From the NCBI GenBank assembly GCA_946481035.1, contig CAMLNK010000168.1:1-7654 (forward strand): a DNA stretch of 7,654 nucleotides, given 5' to 3'. Positions 1 to 5,194 of this stretch are shown piece by piece. The DNA comes from an uncultured Dyadobacter sp. GTDB taxonomy: Bacteria > Bacteroidota > Bacteroidia > Cytophagales > Spirosomataceae. A program made the position numbers and the translations under genes. Numbering within the stretch: position 1 is the first letter of the stretch; the number at the start of each line of letters is the position of its first letter. The notes beneath the pieces were generated by a model that searched no databases, was not told the origin of the DNA, and worked only from the letters and a program-made list of their open reading frames with translations.

Positions 1-920
1 TGCAAACCGGCCTCCGCGCCGAAAATACCAACGGCTATGGCCATCAGTTCGGCAATGCCGTGAAATCCGATTCGTCGTTTGAACTGCATTATACCAGCCT
101 TTTCCCTACGCTTTTCGTGAGTTACAAGCTCGATACCAACCAAACGCTGCTCAATTTTTCCTACGGGCGCCGGATTGGCCGCCCCTATTACCAGGACCTG
201 AACCCGTTCGTTTTTCTATTGGATAAATTCTCCTACTTCGCCGGCAATCCCTACCTGAAACCGGAGTTCGGAAACCGATTTCAGCTTTCGTTGAACTACA
301 AAAGCCGGTTCAACCTGTCGTTCCTCTACAATTACACCCGCAACATGCAAGGCGAGGTCATCGAGCAGGCCGGGAACATTTTTATCAGCAGGACGGGGAA
401 TGTCAGCAGGCTCATTTGGGGAGGTATCACACTGACGGCGCAGCTGAAAGCGGGCAACTGGTGGACCTGTAATTTTTACGCCGAACTCATCCGCAACAAC
501 TTCCGCGGCATGCCCGGCGATCCTAACCGCACCACCGGCTCCACCTACGGCTACATTAGTCCAAACAACCAGTTTCTCTTTAAAAACGGTTGGAGCGCGG
601 AGCTGAGCGGCTTTTACATTACCCGAAGCCAGAGCGCACAATTCGACAAGGACGATCTGTTCCTCGTCAACACCGCCGTTCAGAAAAAGGTAATGAAGGA
701 CAAAGGCATTATTAAGCTCTCGCTGCGCGACATTTTCAGCTCATTGGAACCGAACGGCCGCATTCTCAACATCCCCAACGCCCGGGCGACCTATTATAAC
801 GACGCCGACACGCGCGTGCTCGTGGCGTCGTTTACCTATAACTTTGCCAGGGGCGCTTCCGGAAAAAGGAAACGAAACATCGGCGGTTCGGGAAGTGAAG
901 AGCAGCGGGTGAAGAATTGA
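1..920 (+). CDS. Outer membrane beta-barrel protein (TonB-receptor-like), 3' part
   Basis: This is the C-terminal part of an outer membrane barrel of the 'outer membrane beta-barrel family' (OMP_b-brl_3 type), related to TonB-dependent receptors. The frame is open from base 3 and encodes 305 residues up to a TGA at 918-920. The GTG at base 60 is an internal valine, not a start, because family-like sequence (QTGLRAENTNGYG) runs upstream of it to the window edge. The family signature is clear: SYGRRIGRPYYQDLNPF at 159-209, followed by GNPYLKPEF at about 243-269. Alternating aromatic/polar beta-strands follow, ending with the strand TRVLVASFTYNF. A basic tail of about 24 residues (GKRKRN, then SEEQRVKN) follows that last strand, so the protein does not end in the usual aromatic residue; similar tails occur in this family. 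Full-length members usually have about 750-950 residues, with a signal peptide and a carboxypeptidase-regulatory-like domain in front, all outside the window. The ligand is unknown. It converges on the neighbouring permease gene and shares no operon with it. Confidence 0.93.
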   Translation, partial: QTGLRAENTNGYGHQFGNAVKSDSSFELHYTSLFPTLFVSYKLDTNQTLLNFSYGRRIGRPYYQDLNPFVFLLDKFSYFAGNPYLKPEFGNRFQLSLNYKSRFNLSFLYNYTRNMQGEVIEQAGNIFISRTGNVSRLIWGGITLTAQLKAGNWWTCNFYAELIRNNFRGMPGDPNRTTGSTYGYISPNNQFLFKNGWSAELSGFYITRSQSAQFDKDDLFLVNTAVQKKVMKDKGIIKLSLRDIFSSLEPNGRILNIPNARATYYNDADTRVLVASFTYNFARGASGKRKRNIGGSGSEEQRVKN

Positions 921-965
921 GGTCACTCACTCTTCAAACTCTTCACCGGGTTACTCAATGCTGCT
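901..965. repeat. Nested complementary segments across convergent gene ends
   Basis: GGTGAAGA at 908-915 is the exact reverse complement of TCTTCACC at 940-947. Flanking it, AGCAGC at 901-906 is the reverse complement of GCTGCT at 960-965. The stem would span both stop codons (918-920 and 923-925) and use coding sequence of both genes, with a 24-base loop and unequal spacers. There is no T-run on either side, so this is not a textbook intrinsic terminator. It may be chance; a structural role at the 3' ends of both transcripts is only an inference. Confidence 0.2.
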
Positions 966-3391
966 TTGATACTCTGTAAGCTAATCGTCAAAAGCGTCAG
1001 CGCCAGCAGCAGCAATGGCGGAACGAGGAAAATGGAGGCACCCAGGCCGATGTGGAAGGCATAGTTGTCGAGCCAGGCTTTGGCGGTGAAGTAGACGATC
1101 GGGACCGCTATCAGCGAAGCGAGCATGACCAGTTTCACGAAATCTTTGGAAATAAGCACCAGCAGGCCGGCGACGGTGGCTCCCAGTACTTTCCGGATCC
1201 CGATTTCCTTGGTGCGCAGCCGGATCACGAAGCTCGACAAACCCAGCAGGCCCATGCAAGCCACCAGGATAGCCAGTACCGCGAATAGCCCGAAGACATT
1301 GCCCAGCCGCTGATCGGCCTGGTATTGTTTGTTGAAATACTCGTCCAGGAAAAAGTACTCGAACGGGTTCCCGGTAAAGGTCTTTTTGTAGAGATTCCCG
1401 ATATCGGCGAGGCTTTTCGCGAAATCGCCTTGCCGGACGTGCACGGAAATGTATTTCCATTCGGTGCGGGTGGGGTAATAGAACAGGATCGGATCGTATT
1501 TTTCTTTCATCGATCGCTGATGGAAGTTCTTGACGACCCCGATTACGCGGCACGGAAGTTCATTCTGTCCCAGCTTGAATTTAATATCCTGATTCACGGC
1601 GGCGGCGGCATTAGGGTATCCCAATGCGCTGGCCACTTCCTCATTGATCAGCACTTTATTGTTGGTGGTCATTTGCATGGCCGACGAGTCCGCGTTTTCA
1701 AAATTCCGGCCTGCTACCAGCTGGATGTTGTACGAGGGAAGAAACTGCTCGTCGATTTCCATGAGGTAGCTCGTAAAATTTTTGTCGATACCGTCGTTTG
1801 CCCGTCGCACGGAGTTGCGGTACCTGATCGTCTGTCCCGGAATATCGGACGTGGCGGTCGTTAACCCGATCGACGGGACGTGGCCAATTTCGGACTTGAA
1901 GTACTGATATTTTCTGAAAACGGCCGTATCGTTAACCACCGGCGCCTTCACGATCAACAGTTGGTCTTTGTCGTATCCCAGGTTGCCGTTCCGCATGTAA
2001 TGGAATTGTTTCAGCACCACAAACGTGCAGGCGATCAGGATAATGGAAAGTGTAAACTGAAACGATACCAGTACCCGGCGCATGGAAATGCCCGACCGCG
2101 ACTGGACCATCAGGCCTTTCAGCACTTTCACCGGCAGGAACGACGACAGCACGAATGCCGGATAAGCGCCTACCAGCAAAGCGCCGGCGATGAATACCAG
2201 GAATGCCGCCGCCCAGAACCACGGCTGGCTGCCAAGTCCCGTAGAAAAGAAACCCTGACTGATTTGTTTGCCCACAAAACCATTAAAAACCGGACTGAAC
2301 AGAAGGATTACCACAACCGCTACCAGAAGGGATAACAGATTGATGATCAGCGACTCAAACAGAAACTGGCCGACCAACTGCTTTTTAAATGCACCCACCA
2401 CTTTCCGCAGACCCACTTCCTTGGCCCGCTCCATGGATTTGGCGGTAGAAAGGTTGATATAGTTGATCCAGGCGATCAGCAAAATAAAGACGCCGATAAT
2501 GCTCAGAAAATACACCTCTTTCTGGCTGCCATTAGCCTCTGCTTCATGGAGATAATTGGAATGGAGGTGAATATCGGTGAGCGGCTGCATTTCGAAGCTG
2601 CACCCGAAGTTGAGCTCTTTCATTTTGGCGCTCAGGTATTTGTCGATGAATGCCGGAAATTTAGCCTCGACTTTTTTGGGATCCGTACCCGGCGCCAGCA
2701 GCACATAATTGTAAAATTCCGGCCAGGTCCATTCATTGAAGCCCCATTCGTGCCCTACCGTTTCAAAGGAAATGAGCATATCGAATTTGATGTGTGAATT
2801 TTCGGGCATATCCTTGTAAACTGCCGTCACCTTCAACGGAAGATCGCTGTTCAGTTTCAATATCTTTCCAAGTGGGTCGGTTTTGCCAAAATATCTTGCG
2901 GCTGTGCTTTGCGAAATCGCGATGGACCTTTCTCCGGCGAGGCAGGACTTCGGGTCGCCTGAAATGAGCGGGTAGTTGAAAATTTTAAAGAACGATTTGT
3001 CGGCGATAAAAATGCCGCCTTCATTAAAAGTCTTTGGCACTGCACGCCCTTCGGTATACGACATGGTAGTGGCATTCATAAACAGGGAAACGCTCACGAT
3101 GCGCACATAATCCAGCACTTCAGGGAAATCGGCCTTCATCGCCGGGCCCAGCGCCGGATGATTGGTGGCCGTGGTGGGCACATCCGCCATACTGCCCGAA
3201 TAAGAGATCGGTACGCGGTAAATATTGGCCGCATTCGCATTGAAGCGGTCGTAGCTGTTTTCGAAGTAGACGTATTGAAATACAAAAAAACAGGCAGCGA
3301 TGCCCAGCGCCAGTCCAAAAATGTTGATCGCGGAGAAAGTCTTGTTTCTCCACAAATTGCGCCGCGCGATTTTGAAGTAATTACCGATCAT
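923..3391 (-). CDS. ABC transporter permease, two-module FtsX/MacB type
   Basis: This is an inner membrane permease of the MacB/FtsX superfamily in the long form common in Bacteroidota (about 780-850 residues; 822 here). Order: transmembrane segment 1 at about residues 20-42; a MacB-like periplasmic domain at about 45-290; TM2-TM4 at about 293-314, 345-368 and 391-416; TM5 at about 437-460; a second periplasmic domain at about 465-695; TM6-TM8 at about 697-722, 746-772 and 784-806. Both FtsX modules carry the cytoplasmic motif after their first helix: ERAKEVGLRKVVGA (321-334) and RTKEIGIRKVLGA (726-738). The C-terminus NPVKSLKSE is typical of the family. The start chosen is the ATG at 3391, which gives MIGNYFKIARRNLWRNK, the usual beginning of these proteins. 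An in-frame TTG at 3427 would add 12 residues unlike the family. No Shine-Dalgarno sequence is evident. Relatives act with an ATPase on lipoproteins, peptides or drugs, or in mechanotransmission; no ATPase lies in this window, so the substrate is unknown. The stop is 2 bases from the converging barrel gene. Confidence 0.95.
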   Translation of the reverse strand: MIGNYFKIARRNLWRNKTFSAINIFGLALGIAACFFVFQYVYFENSYDRFNANAANIYRVPISYSGSMADVPTTATNHPALGPAMKADFPEVLDYVRIVSVSLFMNATTMSYTEGRAVPKTFNEGGIFIADKSFFKIFNYPLISGDPKSCLAGERSIAISQSTAARYFGKTDPLGKILKLNSDLPLKVTAVYKDMPENSHIKFDMLISFETVGHEWGFNEWTWPEFYNYVLLAPGTDPKKVEAKFPAFIDKYLSAKMKELNFGCSFEMQPLTDIHLHSNYLHEAEANGSQKEVYFLSIIGVFILLIAWINYINLSTAKSMERAKEVGLRKVVGAFKKQLVGQFLFESLIINLLSLLVAVVVILLFSPVFNGFVGKQISQGFFSTGLGSQPWFWAAAFLVFIAGALLVGAYPAFVLSSFLPVKVLKGLMVQSRSGISMRRVLVSFQFTLSIILIACTFVVLKQFHYMRNGNLGYDKDQLLIVKAPVVNDTAVFRKYQYFKSEIGHVPSIGLTTATSDIPGQTIRYRNSVRRANDGIDKNFTSYLMEIDEQFLPSYNIQLVAGRNFENADSSAMQMTTNNKVLINEEVASALGYPNAAAAVNQDIKFKLGQNELPCRVIGVVKNFHQRSMKEKYDPILFYYPTRTEWKYISVHVRQGDFAKSLADIGNLYKKTFTGNPFEYFFLDEYFNKQYQADQRLGNVFGLFAVLAILVACMGLLGLSSFVIRLRTKEIGIRKVLGATVAGLLVLISKDFVKLVMLASLIAVPIVYFTAKAWLDNYAFHIGLGASIFLVPPLLLLALTLLTISLQSIKAALSNPVKSLKSE

Positions 3392-3525
3392 ATCATGGCA
3401 GGTTAGAGGTTCGGCAAGGAGAACCAATGCATTACCTTCAAAAGTCGCGCCGAGGAATTTACAGAATATAAATACCTAAATATCAGCTATTTAAATTCAA
3501 AATAAACGATTTCAATGTCCGAAAG

Positions 3526-3541
3526 TGAACACATTTGTTCA
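3526..3541. repeat. 16-bp inverted repeat, possible operator
   Basis: TGAACA, a 4-base spacer (CATT), then TGTTCA: 6-bp arms that are perfect reverse complements. It lies in the intergenic region about 135 bases upstream of the permease ATG and just downstream of a TAnnTTTG motif on the same strand. The size and symmetry fit the binding site of a dimeric repressor, but a 6-bp-arm palindrome in AT-rich DNA can arise by chance. No regulator gene is visible to pair it with. Confidence 0.3.
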
Positions 3542-3549
3542 GTTTTAAC

Positions 3550-3557
3550 CAAATCTA
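3550..3557 (-). promoter_or_regulatory. Candidate -7 promoter element for the permease gene
   Basis: On the - strand the octamer TAGATTTG matches TAnnTTTG, the -7 consensus of the primary sigma factor in Bacteroidota. It points toward the permease gene and would give a start site near 3543 and a leader of about 150 bases. The matching -33 TTTG is not present at the usual distance, because that stretch is occupied by the palindrome at 3558-3609. The call therefore rests on one half of the promoter only. A weaker near-match (TATTTTG) lies closer to the gene, near 3500. Confidence 0.22.
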
Positions 3558-3609
3558 ATGCCGAGCGGAGTGGAAGCATCTTGCAAGATGCTTCCACTCC
3601 GCTCAGCAT
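3558..3609. repeat. 52-bp near-perfect palindrome, REP-like intergenic repeat
   Basis: The core at 3563-3604 is a perfect palindrome: 21 bases (starting GAGCGGAGTGGAAGC) followed by their exact reverse complement, centred between 3583 and 3584. It extends to 3558-3609 with a single mismatched pair (C3562/A3605). In RNA from the - strand, the direction of susCD and the permease, that pair becomes a G-U wobble, so the transcript could form an uninterrupted stem of about 24 bp with a 4-base loop. The hairpin begins 59 bases after the susD stop codon. The arms resemble the TGCTGAGC...GAAGCATC type of intergenic repeat that I recall from Bacteroidota genomes, so it is most likely a REP/BIME-like element of two head-to-head units. 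No U-run follows on either strand, so it is not a standard intrinsic terminator, but it could stabilise the susCD mRNA 3' end or block read-through into the permease gene. Confidence 0.85.
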
Positions 3610-3668
3610 GACAAAGAAATGTAATTTTACCCTTTTCAAACAACCTCCTTTACATTCCTATCGGCACG

Positions 3669-5159
3669 TTATTTGTTAATCGGCACCGGGTTCCAGTAAA
3701 AGGCGTGGCTTGCGTCATCCGGCTTGCCCACCAGCGGCACTTCGGCGGGGTCGCGCAATGCATTGGCCTTGCCCAGGGTTTCGGTACGCATGAGGTCGAA
3801 CCAGCGGATGCCCACTTCTACCGCGAACTCCCACCCTCTTTCGGCTACAACACTGTCGCGGAAAGCGGTCTGGCTCAAACCTTTTTGCAGATCAGGCAGG
3901 CCTGCCCGCTTACGCACCTGGTTGATGGCATCATAGGCAGTGGCATCGGCTGAGGACGACATGGCCTTCGCTTCTGCATACGTGAGCAGCACTTCGGGAT
4001 AACGGATAATAAAAGTAGTAGCGCTTCCCCACCAGTCGTTCGTACTGTGCGTTGCCCAGTTGTAGCTGTCGTCGTCGCGGTATTTGAGGAAATAAGGGTG
4101 TTTTTGCAGGGTTTGCTGCCAGGTAAGTACTTTTTTCGGGTCGTTTTTAAGGAAATAATCCTTCTGGTACGTCGCATCCTTTCTGGGGCCAGCCGGGAAG
4201 CGGTTGTAAAAGCTGATTTCTCCGAAACCGTCTTCCCATCCTCCCTCTTCATAATCGGGAGCCAGCGGCAACGGCCCGATCATATTTCCGTTTTCCCAGC
4301 TCCATTGCGGGATATCGTTGTTGAAATAGCAGGCAAACACGGCCTCCTGATTAAACTTGTTAGCGATCTTCCATATGTCGGCGTAGTTCGTCATCAACTT
4401 ATACCCCCAGGTTGCGCTCCCATCGATCACTTCCTTTGCCTTCGCGGCTGCGAGTGCGTACTTGTCGTTTTGTTTGAGGGGCCAACCGGCCATAGTAAGG
4501 TATACATTGGCCAAAAGCGCTTTGGCCGAACCTCTTGTTGGTAAAATATTGACGCCATTCTGCTTTCTTTCACCATCCCACTGATCGGGCAGCATGGTTT
4601 CAGCCTTCAACAAATCGGCCACGACGAGGTTATAAATGTCCTGTACCTTGGCGTTGGTCCGGTTGTTATCAATGCCCGGTTCCGTCGGCATGGGCACTTC
4701 ACCCCAGGTCCTGGTCAGGTAGAAATAGGCCATGGCCCGCATAAAATAGGCATGACCACCTGTATTGCTCTTTTCTGCGTCGGTCGCTTCGGTGGCTTTT
4801 TCGTAGTTCTGGATAATGGAATTAGCCGATTTAATGGTCGCATAAAAATACTGCCACCAGTTGGTCAGCCTGCCATTGGAGGAATTCTCGCGGAAAGTAT
4901 CAAAATCCGAAAAGTCGATCTTATTGCCGGCTCTTTTGGAAGTAATGTCGTCGGCGCCGTAGTAGTTTCCGGCCATTTGATTAAATGCACCATTGAACTG
5001 CAAGGCCAGCGCTGCGGAAGCCATTTTCAGGTCGCTGCCGGTTTTATAGAAAGTAGCGGGCGTAATGCTGCCTTTCGGATCTTCCGCCAGAAAGTCGTCG
5101 CTGCACGACGTCGCAACCAGCGAAACAATAACGCCTAGTGAAATAAGTATCTTTTTCAT
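3669..5159 (-). CDS. SusD/RagB family nutrient-binding outer membrane lipoprotein
   Basis: This is the surface lipoprotein that caps its partner SusC barrel and captures substrate (in characterised pairs, glycans or peptides) at the outer membrane. The 496-residue length is normal. MKKILISLGVIVSLVATSC is a lipoprotein signal peptide with the lipidated cysteine at residue 19. It is followed by SDDF, an acidic stretch like the export signal of surface-exposed Bacteroidota lipoproteins. The N-terminal SusD-like domain with TPR-type helices (about 22-225) has AMAYFYLTRTWGEVP at 142-156 and SAKALLANVYL at 211-221. The C-terminal SusD/RagB domain (about 270-496) has IIRYPEVLLTYAEAKA at 384-399, INQVRKRAGLP at 412-422, and ERGWEFAVEVGIRWFDLMR at 440-458. 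Tryptophans cluster at 286-308 and 368-377, in the part of the family where ligand loops occur. The protein ends at NPVPINK, slightly earlier than many relatives. The start is fixed by the signal peptide. The gene lies 35 bases after the susC stop and is surely co-transcribed with it; the spacer is A-rich before the ATG, without a strong Shine-Dalgarno sequence. Substrate unknown. Confidence 0.97.
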   Translation of the reverse strand: MKKILISLGVIVSLVATSCSDDFLAEDPKGSITPATFYKTGSDLKMASAALALQFNGAFNQMAGNYYGADDITSKRAGNKIDFSDFDTFRENSSNGRLTNWWQYFYATIKSANSIIQNYEKATEATDAEKSNTGGHAYFMRAMAYFYLTRTWGEVPMPTEPGIDNNRTNAKVQDIYNLVVADLLKAETMLPDQWDGERKQNGVNILPTRGSAKALLANVYLTMAGWPLKQNDKYALAAAKAKEVIDGSATWGYKLMTNYADIWKIANKFNQEAVFACYFNNDIPQWSWENGNMIGPLPLAPDYEEGGWEDGFGEISFYNRFPAGPRKDATYQKDYFLKNDPKKVLTWQQTLQKHPYFLKYRDDDSYNWATHSTNDWWGSATTFIIRYPEVLLTYAEAKAMSSSADATAYDAINQVRKRAGLPDLQKGLSQTAFRDSVVAERGWEFAVEVGIRWFDLMRTETLGKANALRDPAEVPLVGKPDDASHAFYWNPVPINK

Positions 5160-5194
5160 CTCAGAATGTTTTCGATCTTAAACTGATTTGTCAA

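Noticed and set aside
216..641. A 141-codon antisense open frame opposite the barrel gene, plus similar long antisense frames opposite the permease (1325-1864, 1880-2335), susD (4047-4544) and susC (5612-6421).
   Set aside because: All lie fully within clearly coding genes on the other strand, show no recognisable domains, and have the composition expected of shadow frames in moderately GC-rich coding DNA.
3392..3427. An in-frame 12-residue extension of the permease from a TTG at 3427.
   Set aside because: The extra residues do not look like the family N-terminus, whereas the ATG at 3391 gives the standard beginning (MIGNYFKIARRNL).
3487..3639. A 50-codon open frame on the - strand, starting with TTG close behind a perfect AGGAGG (complement of 3644-3649), with an internal ATG at 3609.
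   Set aside because: Most of it is a translation of the palindromic repeat. The start is TTG, the peptide resembles no family I know, and other frames through the repeat are also open. Shine-Dalgarno sequences are uncommon in Bacteroidota, so the AGGAGG is probably chance.
3642..3651. On the + strand, AACCTCCTTT resembles the anti-Shine-Dalgarno tail of 16S rRNA.
   Set aside because: It is only a short match with no other rRNA sequence around it, so it is a coincidence.
5160..5194. The susC-susD spacer was checked for a promoter or terminator.
   Set aside because: It is only 35 bases, with no TAnnTTTG motif and no inverted repeat; it looks like a plain intra-operon spacer.
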